A stretch of 45,544 nt of DNA from Caryophanales bacterium (GCA_947459205.1 CANHCR010000018.1:1-45544), one strand, 5' to 3'. Counted from the first letter of the stretch, positions 15,938-24,056 are shown. Translations and numbers: made by a program. Notes: generated by a model from the letters alone, not told the origin.

Positions 15938-18397
15938 ATGAACGTTTCGTATCAATGGTTGTCACAATATGTGGATTTGCAAGACGTCGATTCGCGCACG
16001 CTCGCCGAATTGCTGACGCGTGGCGGTGTTGAAGTCGACGCAGTCGAGTCGCGCAATGCCGGCGTGAGTGAGGGTGTGCTCGTTGGCTATGTGAAAGCGC
16101 GCGAAAAGCATCCGAACGCTGATAAGTTGAGTGTCTGTACGGTCGATGTCGGTGCGGGCGAAGATTTGCAAATCGTCTGCGGTGCGCAAAATGTTGCGGC
16201 GGGGCAGAAGGTGCCGGTCGCTACGGTCGGTTCGGTGTTGCCGGGCGATTTTAAAATCAAAAAAGCGAAATTGCGCGACGTCGAGTCGTACGGCATGATT
16301 TGTAGCGCGAAAGAACTCGGTTTGAATGAAAAAATGTTGCCGAAAGAGCAGCAGGAAGGCATTTTGGTATTGCCGGCAGATAGTGAAATCGGCCGTACGA
16401 TCCAAGATTTCTTCGGTTTGGCGGACGAGGTGCTCGAACTTGGTTTGACGCCAAATCGTTCCGACTGTTTGAGTATGCTTGGCGTGGCGTATGAAGTTGC
16501 GGCATTGCTAGGGCGCGACGTACAGTTGCCGGAAGTGAATGGGGCGCTGTCCGCTTTGGCAAATGGTGATTTGTCGGCTGCTGATCATGTGAAGGTGAAC
16601 ATCGAAGCAAGCGAGGGGTGCTCTTTGTACAGTGCGCGCATCATCGATGGCGTGCGGATCGCACCATCGCCGCAATGGTTGCAAAATCGTTTGTTGGCTG
16701 CTGGTGTTCGTCCCATTAACAATGTCGTCGACGTGACGAACTTTGTCATGCTCGAATATGGTCAACCGCTGCATGCCTTTGATCGACTACGACTTTCTGA
16801 AGGTATAATTAAGGTGAGATTCGCTCGCGAAGGCGAATCGCTCGAGACACTCGACGGACAAGTGCGCACGTTGCAGTCTTCGATGCTCGTGATTGCTGAC
16901 GGTGAGCAGGCCGTCGCCTTGGCCGGTGTGATGGGCGGAGCGAGTTCGGAAGTGACGGCGGAGACAACGCGGATTTTGCTTGAGTCGGCGAAATTTGCTG
17001 GTGCGGTGGTACGCAAAACGTCGCGCCAACTGGGACTGCGCTCGGAGTCGAGCCTGCGTTTCGAAAAAGAAGTGAATGTCGATGCGGTGATGGCGGCGCT
17101 CGACCGTGCGGCGGTGCTGATCGCTGAACTGGCAGGTGGCACGATTGCCGAAGGGATTGTAAGTGCGTCGACGGCGACAACTGATCCGCTGACAGTCGGC
17201 ATCAAGCTGACGAAAATTAATGATTATTTAGGCACGTCGCTTACGGGTACGGAAGTGCAGGCAATTTTTGAACGTTTGCGCTTAGGTTCGCAGTGGTCGA
17301 GTGCGGACGACGCTTTTCAAGTGACGATTCCAAAACGACGCGGCGACATCTCGCGCGACGTCGATTTGATTGAAGAAGTGGCGCGGCTTTACGGTTACGA
17401 CAACATCCCGACAAGTTTGGTGTATGGCGATACGACGGTCGGTGCTTTGTCGCCGGCGCAGGCGGTGCGCCGTACGGTGCGCAGAACGCTCGCTGGCTTT
17501 GGTTTGGATGAAGTCATCAACTATTCATTTACGCACCCGCAAAAATCGGCGGTCGTGCCTGGTGTATACGGCGATAAACCAGCGGTGAAACTCGCATTGC
17601 CGATGAGCGAAGAGCGAAGCGTGCTTCGTCAAAGTTTGATTCCGCATTTACTCGACGTGGTGGCGCATAACCGCAACCACAATCAAGCGGATGTCGCTGT
17701 GTTTGAAATTGGACATGTGTTTGTCACGGATGAAGAGAAACTGAGCAAATTGCCAGAGCAACCGCTCCACCTCGGACTTTTGCTGACCGGCTTGATGCAA
17801 TCAGCGCAGTGGCTTCAGGCTGGCCGTGCCGTCGATTTCTTCGATTTGAAAGGCGTGCTCGAGCGTTTGCTCGCATCGCTCGGCATTTTCGATGTCACAT
17901 ATTCGCTACATGCCGCTGACGGGTTTCATCCTGGGCGGACGGCGCAATTGACGGTTGAGCGCAACGGACAAACGGTCGTTTTGGGCGTCGCCGGTCAGTT
18001 GCACCCGCAAGTGCAGCAGGAACAAGATTTAGCGGATACGTATGTCGCTGAGCTCGACATGTATGTGATCGCTTCGCTAGTAGATACACAAATCGCTTAT
18101 CGGGCCTTGCCGCGTTTCCCAGAAAGCAAACGAGACTTGGCGCTCGTTGTCGGTCGCGAGGTGGCGTCTTCGACAATGGTCGACGTTATTCGACAAGTTG
18201 GCGGCGAATTGTTACAATCAGTACAGGTGTTTGATGTGTATACAGGGGAGAAAATCGACGCTTCGAAGAAGAGTGTGGCGTTTTCGCTCGTGTTCCGCCA
18301 TGATGACCGTACCTTGCAAGACGAAGAAGTTCAGTCAATCATTGAACGCATCTTGCAGGCGCTTGCCGATACGTTTGCTGCTATCTTGCGATCATAG
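15938..18397 (+). CDS. pheT: Phenylalanine-tRNA ligase beta subunit
   Basis: PheT (819 aa) is the partner of PheS and carries editing and tRNA-binding domains. In order I see an N-terminal tRNA-binding OB domain (about 40-150; VCGAQNVAAGQKVPVA), the B3/B4 editing domain (about 210-380; NNVVDVTNFVMLEYGQPLHAFD), a B5 domain (about 405-475; RRGDISRDVDLIEEVARLYGYDNIP), the catalytic-like core, and a C-terminal ferredoxin-fold anticodon-binding domain (about 725-818). This full-length bacterial form starts at ATG 15938 with AAGGGTGA upstream. Confidence 0.98.
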   Translation: MNVSYQWLSQYVDLQDVDSRTLAELLTRGGVEVDAVESRNAGVSEGVLVGYVKAREKHPNADKLSVCTVDVGAGEDLQIVCGAQNVAAGQKVPVATVGSVLPGDFKIKKAKLRDVESYGMICSAKELGLNEKMLPKEQQEGILVLPADSEIGRTIQDFFGLADEVLELGLTPNRSDCLSMLGVAYEVAALLGRDVQLPEVNGALSALANGDLSAADHVKVNIEASEGCSLYSARIIDGVRIAPSPQWLQNRLLAAGVRPINNVVDVTNFVMLEYGQPLHAFDRLRLSEGIIKVRFAREGESLETLDGQVRTLQSSMLVIADGEQAVALAGVMGGASSEVTAETTRILLESAKFAGAVVRKTSRQLGLRSESSLRFEKEVNVDAVMAALDRAAVLIAELAGGTIAEGIVSASTATTDPLTVGIKLTKINDYLGTSLTGTEVQAIFERLRLGSQWSSADDAFQVTIPKRRGDISRDVDLIEEVARLYGYDNIPTSLVYGDTTVGALSPAQAVRRTVRRTLAGFGLDEVINYSFTHPQKSAVVPGVYGDKPAVKLALPMSEERSVLRQSLIPHLLDVVAHNRNHNQADVAVFEIGHVFVTDEEKLSKLPEQPLHLGLLLTGLMQSAQWLQAGRAVDFFDLKGVLERLLASLGIFDVTYSLHAADGFHPGRTAQLTVERNGQTVVLGVAGQLHPQVQQEQDLADTYVAELDMYVIASLVDTQIAYRALPRFPESKRDLALVVGREVASSTMVDVIRQVGGELLQSVQVFDVYTGEKIDASKKSVAFSLVFRHDDRTLQDEEVQSIIERILQALADTFAAILRS

Positions 18398-18421
18398 TCT
18401 TAGGGAGGGTGTTACATCCGC

Positions 18422-18793
18422 ATGAAAGAATCAGTAAAAAACCAAGTGCAAGTCGAAATCTCTGGCATCACCTACACGTTCAACACGGATGCCAGTCCGA
18501 TTCATATGAAAAAAATGGCGCATCTCGTCGACCGCTTGATGGACAAAAACGAAAAGTTATTTCCATTGCTCGATCAGTCGCGCTTAGCCATTTTGGCTGC
18601 TTTGCAACTTGCGGATGAAAACATTATGCTCGAAAAGGAAAATGAAACGTTGAAAGATGCGCAAGAAGATGTGACCGAATCGGCGACCTACAAAAAGTTG
18701 CGGGACGAGCACCTCAAACTGCGTGAGGATTATGCGAAGTTGCGTGCGGCTTACACCGAATTGAAACAAAAAGTGGACAAGCCGAGTGTTTAG
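18422..18793 (+). CDS. zapA: Cell division protein ZapA
   Basis: ZapA (123 aa) binds and bundles FtsZ filaments at the division ring. The N-terminal globular part has family-like VQVEISGITYTFNTDASPIH and KMAHLVDRLMDKN segments, followed by a long coiled coil (about residues 55-118). It is longer than the roughly 85-residue Bacillus protein because of the extended coiled coil. Its place right after pheT matches B. subtilis yshA. GGGAGGG (18403-18409) is 12 bases from ATG 18422, a slightly long spacing. Confidence 0.9.
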   Translation: MKESVKNQVQVEISGITYTFNTDASPIHMKKMAHLVDRLMDKNEKLFPLLDQSRLAILAALQLADENIMLEKENETLKDAQEDVTESATYKKLRDEHLKLREDYAKLRAAYTELKQKVDKPSV

Positions 18794-18801
18794 AATAAAA
18801 C

Positions 18802-18836
18802 AAAAAGTTCAGCAGACTGCTTGCTGAACTTTTTTT
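18802..18836. terminator. Bidirectional terminator after zapA
   Basis: AAAAAGTTCAGCA (18802-18814) pairs perfectly with TGCTGAACTTTTT (18822-18834) around a seven-base loop and continues into U residues. It lies between the converging ends of zapA and the cupredoxin gene, so it can serve both. Confidence 0.88.
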
Positions 18837-18864
18837 GTGCATATGTGTGATTGTAATGTTCGAA

Positions 18865-19251
18865 CTACGTAACAATCAATTTGGAAACCATTTGCGCGTG
18901 GCCACTACCGCAAGGAATGGAGCAGATAATGTTATACTCGCCAGCTGTCAAGGTGACGGTCTCGCTGTCGCCATCGTTCAAGTTAATGTCTGTGCCGGTA
19001 ATTGCAATGCCGTGCACGCCTTGCTCACTTTTGAAAGAAATCTTCACTGGTTGACCGGCCTTCACTGTAAACTCTTTTTCATTGAAAGCAAAATTTGTTG
19101 CGGTTACGTTCACCACTTGCTCGTTGCCAACACCTTCAGTTACTTCTGTTTGTTCAGAAGGTTTGGCTGTTTGTTCTTCTGCGCCACCGCACGCCGGCAG
19201 CACAACCAGGGACAACAACAGGAAAGGCAGCAACATCCATCTTATCAACAT
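18865..19251 (-). CDS. Stand-alone cupredoxin lipoprotein with a CuA-type motif
   Basis: This 128-residue exported lipoprotein has an N-terminal hydrophobic segment ending in the lipobox LPAC (Cys21), a Gln/Glu/Thr-rich linker (about 25-40), and one cupredoxin domain. Its ligand pattern is His80, then Cys110-x3-Cys114-x3-His118-x2-Met121, the same spacing as the CuA site of oxidase subunit II in this window (Cys211, Cys215, His219, Met222). It lacks the membrane spans and heme domain of a true subunit II. It could be an electron carrier, a copper-delivery protein or part of an alternative oxidase or nitrous-oxide-type system, but no such partner gene is adjacent. GAGGAGG precedes ATG 19251. 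Confidence 0.85.
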   Translation of the reverse strand: MLIRWMLLPFLLLSLVVLPACGGAEEQTAKPSEQTEVTEGVGNEQVVNVTATNFAFNEKEFTVKAGQPVKISFKSEQGVHGIAITGTDINLNDGDSETVTLTAGEYNIICSIPCGSGHAQMVSKLIVT

Positions 19252-19298
19252 TTGTCTTCCTCCTCATATTGTTCTAAACATTTTTTTGTTACACAAAG

Positions 19299-19328
19299 AT
19301 TATACAATACTTATACAATTCATCGCAA
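19299..19328 (-). promoter_or_regulatory. Promoter for the cupredoxin lipoprotein
   Basis: On the minus strand, TTGCGA (19328-19323) and a perfect TATAAT (19304-19299) are separated by 18 bases. They lie about 50 bases upstream of the start codon at 19251. Confidence 0.5.
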
Positions 19329-19345
19329 ATAGTATGGCGTAAAAG

Positions 19346-19374
19346 TTGCCAAAATATACGAGGCAATTTACTAT
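19346..19374 (+). promoter_or_regulatory. Promoter with inverted repeat upstream of the 26-residue peptide
   Basis: TTGCCA (19346-19351) and TACTAT (19369-19374) are separated by 17 bases. TTGCC (19346-19350) and GGCAA (19362-19366) form an inverted repeat across the -35 box and spacer, a possible operator. It diverges from the cupredoxin promoter 18 bases away. Confidence 0.4.
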
Positions 19375-19412
19375 TAGAGGAGAGAATTTTCTGTCACTGG
19401 AGGCCGACAAAC

Positions 19413-19493
19413 ATGAAGTATTTATGGGGCACGCTATTTGCCGTCAGTATCTTGTTCATACTGGTCGGCGTCATCTATTTTATGAATTTGTAA
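19413..19493 (+). CDS. 26-residue single-span membrane peptide
   Basis: A short open frame, ATG 19413 to TAA 19493, encodes a peptide beginning MKYLWGTLFAV and ending YFMNL that is almost entirely one hydrophobic helix. It has a good ribosome site (GGAGG 19399-19403, nine bases upstream) and a plausible promoter, which together argue that it is translated. The GTL near the N-terminus and the single span recall the tiny subunit IIa of ba3-type oxidases, but the similarity is too short to rely on. It is divergent from the CuA-motif lipoprotein. Function unknown. Confidence 0.55.
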   Translation: MKYLWGTLFAVSILFILVGVIYFMNL

Positions 19494-19504
19494 TCGATTA
19501 TTTT

Positions 19505-19524
19505 GACGACTGTTAGTCGTCTTT
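19505..19524 (+). terminator. Hairpin between the small peptide and the zinc-ribbon gene
   Basis: GACGACT (19505-19511) and AGTCGTC (19515-19521) form a perfect seven-pair stem with a three-base loop, followed by only three U residues. It ends four bases before the AGGAGG site of the next gene, so it may be a weak terminator or may affect initiation there. Confidence 0.4.
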
Positions 19525-19538
19525 CAGGAGGTTTTCAG

Positions 19539-20006
19539 ATGCAAACCATTTGTCCGTGGTGTGATGCGGAAATCGTTTGGGATGAGGAAATTGGTCCCGA
19601 GGAAATGTGTCCGCATTGTTTCAATGAATTAGGGAATTACCGCTCGGTTTCACTAGACGGTGTGGTGGACGATGAGGAAGCTGGCGGTACGGCACAGCCT
19701 ACCTCGCAAATGCCGAATGTGGTGCAGGTGGAGACGAGCGGTGAACTGCTCCAGTTTGCGCGCAAGGTGCTGCAAGAGCAAGAGGAGTGGCTGCTGTGTG
19801 GACACTGCGAGGAACCGATGGTTCACGTCGGCACGCAGACGCTCGATGCCAACCGTTTTCAAGCGCGCAAATGGCAGGGCAGAGCCATATTGCAGGCGCC
19901 ATTTTCGTATGAGGTGTTCATCTGTCCGAACTGCGATAAACTCGAACAAGTGTTGTCGCTGACTGATAAGCACAAATGGCTATCACAGGTGAAAAGCGGG
20001 CAATGA
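19539..20006 (+). CDS. Zinc-ribbon protein of unknown function
   Basis: This 155-residue soluble protein has four CxxC pairs: Cys5/Cys8 and Cys24/Cys27 at the N-terminus, and Cys87/Cys90 and Cys129/Cys132 further on, enough for two zinc ribbons. An acidic linker (about 40-65) joins them. I do not recognise a named family. AGGAGG (19526-19531) is seven bases before ATG 19539, which decides the start; the frame extends a little further upstream without a better site. Its stop overlaps the cysteine synthase start (ATGA), suggesting coupled translation, though a functional link to cysteine synthesis is only a guess. Confidence 0.8.
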   Translation: MQTICPWCDAEIVWDEEIGPEEMCPHCFNELGNYRSVSLDGVVDDEEAGGTAQPTSQMPNVVQVETSGELLQFARKVLQEQEEWLLCGHCEEPMVHVGTQTLDANRFQARKWQGRAILQAPFSYEVFICPNCDKLEQVLSLTDKHKWLSQVKSGQ

Positions 20007-20926
20007 CGAGAAAAATGGTACGGAACATAACCGAGCTGATCGGGCAAACGCCAGTGCTGCATCTGAATCGATATCCTGGCGCCACAGAAGGTGCGCAAAT
20101 TTACGTGAAGTTAGAAAAGTTCAACCCGAGCGGGAGCGTGAAGGACCGGGCGGCCTCGAACATGATCGAACAGGCAGAGCGAGAAGGACGATTGCTACCA
20201 GGAGCGACGATTATTGAGCCGACGAGTGGCAACACAGGTATCGGCATCGCGATGAATGCAGCCGCCAAGGGATATCGGGCGATCCTAGTGATGCCTGACA
20301 ATATGACGCTCGAGCGGGTCCGCATCTTACAGGCGTACGGCGCCGAAGTGGTGATGACGCCGGCTGCCGAGCGGATGGGTGGCGCGGTCAAAAAGGCGTT
20401 GGCATTGCAGGCGGAAATCGCGGGCAGCGTCATTTTGCAGCAGTTCGAGAATGGCGCCAATCCCGATGTTCACCGGCAGACGACGGCGCAAGAAATTATC
20501 GAACAGATGGACGGTCGGTTGGACGCGTTCGTAGCAGTCTCAGGAACGGGTGGCACGGTCACGGGAACAGGCGAGACGTTGCGCGCCGCTTTTCCTGACT
20601 TGCAAGTGTTCGTTGTCGAACCGAAAGGCTCGCCGGTGCTGTCCGGCGGTCAACCGGGGCCGCATAAGCTGGTCGGCACAAGCCCAGGATTTATTCCTGC
20701 GATTTTGAATACAAATGTATACGATGAGATTATCCAGGTGAGCGATGAGGACGCGCTCGAGACGTGTCGCACGTTGGCGCGCACGGAAGGACTGCTCGTC
20801 GGTCCCTCATCTGCGGCGGCGGTGTGGGCGGCATTGCAGGTCGGTCAGCGTCTCGGTGCGGGAAAAAAGGTGCTATGCATCGCTCCCGATTCTGGCGAGC
20901 GCTACTTGAGCATGGATATTTTTTGA
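20003..20926 (+). CDS. cysK: Cysteine synthase (O-acetylserine sulfhydrylase)
   Basis: This 307-residue PLP enzyme makes cysteine from O-acetylserine and sulfide. The PLP lysine is Lys47 in NPSGSVKDRAA, the substrate loop is PTSGNTG (73-79), and the phosphate-binding loop is SGTGGTVTG. A GPHKLVGTSPGFIP stretch is also typical of CysK/CysM. The start overlaps the stop of the zinc-ribbon gene; MVRN at 20015 is a possible alternative. Cystathionine beta-synthase-like members of the fold cannot be fully excluded, but the motifs favour CysK. I see no SAM or cysteine riboswitch or T-box, since there is no leader. Confidence 0.93.
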   Translation: MTRKMVRNITELIGQTPVLHLNRYPGATEGAQIYVKLEKFNPSGSVKDRAASNMIEQAEREGRLLPGATIIEPTSGNTGIGIAMNAAAKGYRAILVMPDNMTLERVRILQAYGAEVVMTPAAERMGGAVKKALALQAEIAGSVILQQFENGANPDVHRQTTAQEIIEQMDGRLDAFVAVSGTGGTVTGTGETLRAAFPDLQVFVVEPKGSPVLSGGQPGPHKLVGTSPGFIPAILNTNVYDEIIQVSDEDALETCRTLARTEGLLVGPSSAAAVWAALQVGQRLGAGKKVLCIAPDSGERYLSMDIF

Positions 20927-20956
20927 TTGTCCCACGCCGGACATTAGTGCTATATT
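20927..20956 (+). promoter_or_regulatory. Putative promoter for the Lrp regulator and aminotransferase pair
   Basis: TTGTCC (20927-20932) and TATATT (20951-20956) are separated by 18 bases and lie 35 bases upstream of the regulator's start. Confidence 0.38.
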
Positions 20957-20990
20957 TATTAAAATGGACTCGAAACGGAGGCTTTCTACG

Positions 20991-21482
20991 ATGAATGAAC
21001 TGCAGTTGAAAATTCTCGAACTGTTGCTGGAAGATGCGCGCCGTGATGCCGCAACGATTGCGACGATGCTTGATCTGGCGGTGGACGAGGTGCGCACGAT
21101 TATTCGCGACCTTGAAGAACGGCACGTCATCGTCAAATATGCGACGGTCGTCAATTGGAGCAAAGTCGATAATGATAAGGTGACGGCGCTCATCGAAGTG
21201 CAAATCACGCCGGAGCGCGGGCGCGGATTCGATGCGATCGCCGAGAAGATTTATTTGCATCCCGAAGTGAAGTCGGTCTACCTGATGTCAGGCGCCTATG
21301 ACTTGCTCGTCGAAATCGAAGGTAGCACTTTGAAGGAAGTCGCCTCGTTCGTGTCGAATAAGTTGTCACCGATTGAATCCGTGCTCTCGACGAAGACGTT
21401 TTTCATCCTCAAAAAGTACAAGCAAGACGGAATTATTTTCGAGGAGCATGAAGGCGACCAACGGATGAGTGTCTCGCCGTAA
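20991..21482 (+). CDS. alaR: Lrp/AsnC-family regulator, AlaR (YugG)-like
   Basis: This 163-residue regulator has an N-terminal winged helix-turn-helix (about residues 1-60: NELQLKILELLLEDARRDAATIATML) and a C-terminal RAM ligand-binding domain (about 65-145; KSVYLMSGAYDLLVEIEG). Lrp-type proteins sense amino acids. It is directly followed by an alanine-type aminotransferase, the same pair as yugG-yugH (alaR-alaT) in B. subtilis, which suggests control of that gene. The start is ATG 20991, with GGAGG about ten bases upstream; the frame opens earlier at 20964 without a site. Confidence 0.85.
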   Translation: MNELQLKILELLLEDARRDAATIATMLDLAVDEVRTIIRDLEERHVIVKYATVVNWSKVDNDKVTALIEVQITPERGRGFDAIAEKIYLHPEVKSVYLMSGAYDLLVEIEGSTLKEVASFVSNKLSPIESVLSTKTFFILKKYKQDGIIFEEHEGDQRMSVSP

Positions 21483-21508
21483 AACTCCCATTTAAAGGAC
21501 AGGTGTTT

Positions 21509-22672
21509 ATGCAAAAGTATATTGCGCCGGTCGTGCGCGATATCCCGCCATCGGGGATTCGTAAATTTTTCGACCTGGTCAGCGCAAGTAAGGATATTAT
21601 CTCGCTTGGTGTCGGTGAACCCGATTTTGTGACGCCATGGTCGGTGCGCGATGCCTGTGTGATGGCGCTCGAACGCGGCCGCACGTCATACACGCCGAAT
21701 GCAGGGCTGGTCGAGCTGCGCGAGGCGATTGCCGAGTATTTGCAAAGCAGTTTTCAGTTGCGCTACGAGCCGACACAGCAAATTTTGGTGACGGTTGGCG
21801 GCAGCGAGGCGATTGATTTGGCGCTGCGAACGCTGATCGCTCCAGGTGATGAAGTGCTCATTCCGGAACCATGCTACATTTCCTACTCGCCAATCACGGC
21901 GATTACAGGCGGTGTGCCGGTCGGCATCGAGACGTTCGCTAAAGATCAGTTCAAAATTACCGCCGAATCGCTACGCGCCAAGTTGACGCCGCGCTCGAAG
22001 GTGCTCATTTTGTGCTACCCAAGCAATCCGACGGGCGGCATCATGACGTATGAGGACTGGCTGCCGATTGCGCAGTTGGTGGAAGAGCACGACCTGATCG
22101 TCATTTCCGACGAGATTTATGCGGAGTTGACGTATGGCCGCAAACATGTCAGTTTTGCCTCGATGCCTGGAATGATGGAGCGAACGATTCTTGTCAGCGG
22201 ATTTTCCAAAGCGTTTGCGATGACCGGTTGGCGCCTTGGCTATGCTTGCGGGCATCCCGAATTGATTGCGGCGATGCTCAAAATTCATCAGTACACGGTG
22301 ATGTGTGCGCCGATCATGGGGCAAGTGGCGGCAGTTGCGGCATTGCGCGAGGGGCTGGCGGAAAAAGGGCGGATGGTCGATGCCTACAATCAAAGGCGGC
22401 GTTTGGTCGTCAAAGGGTTCCGCGAAATCGGGCTGGAGTGCCATGAGCCGCAGGGGGCGTTTTATGCGTTTCCCTCGATTCAGAATACCGGCCTCGATTC
22501 GGAGACATTTGCCCAACGCCTGCTGCAAGAGGGGCGCGTCGCGGTCGTACCGGGCAACGTGTTCGGACTCGGCGGTGAAGGCTTCATCCGCTGCTCGTAT
22601 GCTACCTCGGTCAGCAATTTGACGGAAGCGTTGGAGCGCATCGGCTCGGTCGTGCGCCCACTGTTATCTTAA
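21509..22672 (+). CDS. alaT: Class I aminotransferase, AlaT (YugH)-like
   Basis: This 387-residue PLP-dependent fold-type I aminotransferase has the PLP lysine Lys234 in SGFSKAFAMTGWRLGY. Other family motifs are SLGVGEPDFVTP, CYPSNPTGG and DEIYAELTYG. In B. subtilis the orthologous gene behind an Lrp regulator makes alanine from pyruvate and glutamate; an aspartate-type specificity is also possible from sequence alone. I chose ATG 21509, since AAAGGA (21495-21500) is eight bases upstream; the GTG at 21503 would add two residues. Its stop codon abuts a terminator. Confidence 0.88.
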   Translation: MQKYIAPVVRDIPPSGIRKFFDLVSASKDIISLGVGEPDFVTPWSVRDACVMALERGRTSYTPNAGLVELREAIAEYLQSSFQLRYEPTQQILVTVGGSEAIDLALRTLIAPGDEVLIPEPCYISYSPITAITGGVPVGIETFAKDQFKITAESLRAKLTPRSKVLILCYPSNPTGGIMTYEDWLPIAQLVEEHDLIVISDEIYAELTYGRKHVSFASMPGMMERTILVSGFSKAFAMTGWRLGYACGHPELIAAMLKIHQYTVMCAPIMGQVAAVAALREGLAEKGRMVDAYNQRRRLVVKGFREIGLECHEPQGAFYAFPSIQNTGLDSETFAQRLLQEGRVAVVPGNVFGLGGEGFIRCSYATSVSNLTEALERIGSVVRPLLS

Positions 22673-22703
22673 GAACCTCGTCATCGTAAGAGGTTCTTTT
22701 TTT
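22671..22703 (+). terminator. Rho-independent terminator after the aminotransferase
   Basis: AAGAACCTC (22671-22679) pairs perfectly with GAGGTTCTT (22690-22698) around a ten-base loop, followed by a U-run. The 5' arm begins inside the stop codon of the aminotransferase. Confidence 0.85.
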
Positions 22704-22725
22704 GAATGGAGTGAACATCGTTCGC

Positions 22726-23688
22726 ATGGAACAATACGATGAGCCGTACTATGAGCCGTTGCGCCGAACGGTCACGGCAGCAGAAGACGGCTGGAAGCTG
22801 CGCACTTTTTTGCAGACGCGAATGCTCGTCTCGCGCCAACTGATCGTGCGCCTGAAACTGCTTGATCGTGGCATTTTGCTGAATGGCGTACGCCAATATA
22901 TGGACTTCCTCGTGCGCGAGGGGGACGTGGTCGAAGTGCGTATGCCGCAGGAACAGTCGGACGACATTTTGCCGCAGCCGATGGCGCTAGATATTGTTCA
23001 TGAGGACGGTCAAGTGCTCATCATCAACAAACCGCCTGGGCTGATCGTCCACCCAACGCACGGGCATTATATCAACACACTGGCAAACGGCGTCGTCCAC
23101 TACTGGCAGGAAAAAGGCGTGCGCCATCGCTTTCGCCCGGTGCAAAGGCTCGATCAAGAGACGTCGGGGCTGTTGCTGATCGCCAAAACGCCATACGCCC
23201 ATCAATACATATCTTTGCAATTGATCGAGCATACGGTGAAAAAGGAGTACTTGGCAGTTGTTCGCGGACGGGTGCAGCAGGAGAGCGGCACCGTAGATGC
23301 GCCGATTGACCGTTTGTCGGACGAGCCTCACCGGCGTGCGGTGCTGGAAGGCGGGGCGCCGGCGTTGACGCACTATGAGGTGCTAGAGCGATTTGCGATG
23401 TGCAGTCTGCTGCGCTTGCGCTTGATGAGCGGACGGACGCACCAAATTCGCGTTCACATGGAGCATCTTGGTCATCCGCTGCTCGGCGATGCGCTGTACG
23501 GCTTGCCGCGGGCGTCGGTCGAAGCGGATGGTGTAGAGCGGCAACGAGTAGGCGAACGTCTGCTTGGCCGGCACGCGCTGCACGCCACCACACTGGGCTT
23601 TCATCATCCCGCGGACGGTCAGTGGCGCGAGTTTCATTGTCCGTTGCCGGCAGATTTGCAAGAATACTTAAAGGAGCTGACATCATGA
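22726..23688 (+). CDS. RluA-family pseudouridine synthase
   Basis: This 320-residue enzyme converts uridine to pseudouridine in structured RNA. An S4-like N-terminal region (about 20-75) precedes the catalytic domain, which has the signature RLDQETSGLLLIA with catalytic Asp143, VLIINKPPGLIVHPTHG and SGRTHQIRVHMEHLGHPLLGD. This layout fits the RluD-type branch (YlyB/YjbO-like in Bacillus), but the target base cannot be told. The start is taken as ATG 22726 with GGAGTGA (22708-22714) upstream; TTG 22702 lies in the preceding terminator. The stop overlaps the next gene's ATG. Confidence 0.9.
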   Translation: MEQYDEPYYEPLRRTVTAAEDGWKLRTFLQTRMLVSRQLIVRLKLLDRGILLNGVRQYMDFLVREGDVVEVRMPQEQSDDILPQPMALDIVHEDGQVLIINKPPGLIVHPTHGHYINTLANGVVHYWQEKGVRHRFRPVQRLDQETSGLLLIAKTPYAHQYISLQLIEHTVKKEYLAVVRGRVQQESGTVDAPIDRLSDEPHRRAVLEGGAPALTHYEVLERFAMCSLLRLRLMSGRTHQIRVHMEHLGHPLLGDALYGLPRASVEADGVERQRVGERLLGRHALHATTLGFHHPADGQWREFHCPLPADLQEYLKELTS

Positions 23689-24056
23689 GCATCACAATAT
23701 GGGGATATAGCAAATGCAACACGTGCCGCAACGCACAGAAGTGGTTGCAGGCGCATTCGATTGATGCGAACTGGACGGAAATTACGGAAGCACCGCCATC
23801 GGTTGAGCAGTTGCGGCAAATGGTCGCACAGAGCGGTCTGCCACTAAGTAAATTTTTTAATACGTCTGGTGAAATGTACCGTGAATTGCAATTGAAGGAC
23901 AAATTGCCGGCAATGAGCGAACAGCAAATGCTCGAACTTTTGGCGAGCAACGGCAAATTGATCAAACGGCCGCTTTGCACGGACGGTCAGCAGGTGACGG
24001 TCGGATTTAAGGAACAGTCATTCGCCGACACGTGGGGAGCGCCGTATGGGACCTAA
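23685..24056 (+). CDS. ArsC/Spx-family thioredoxin-fold protein (YusI-like)
   Basis: This 123-residue protein belongs to the ArsC/Spx family. It has the N-terminal redox pair Cys11/Cys14 in YSKCNTCRNA and family features KFFNTSGEMYRE and LIKRPLCTDG. It resembles YusI of B. subtilis, an uncharacterised member distinct from the transcription regulators Spx and MgsR; arsenate reduction is not established. ATG 23685 has AAGGAG eight bases upstream and overlaps the previous stop (ATGA), so the two genes are coupled. Confidence 0.85.
   Translation: MSITIWGYSKCNTCRNAQKWLQAHSIDANWTEITEAPPSVEQLRQMVAQSGLPLSKFFNTSGEMYRELQLKDKLPAMSEQQMLELLASNGKLIKRPLCTDGQQVTVGFKEQSFADTWGAPYGT

Noticed and set aside
14915-15955. 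346-codon open frame on the minus strand opposite pheS
   Set aside because: It lies fully antisense to a certain gene, its product is rich in His/Arg/Phe with no recognisable motif, and it is explained by codon bias of pheS.
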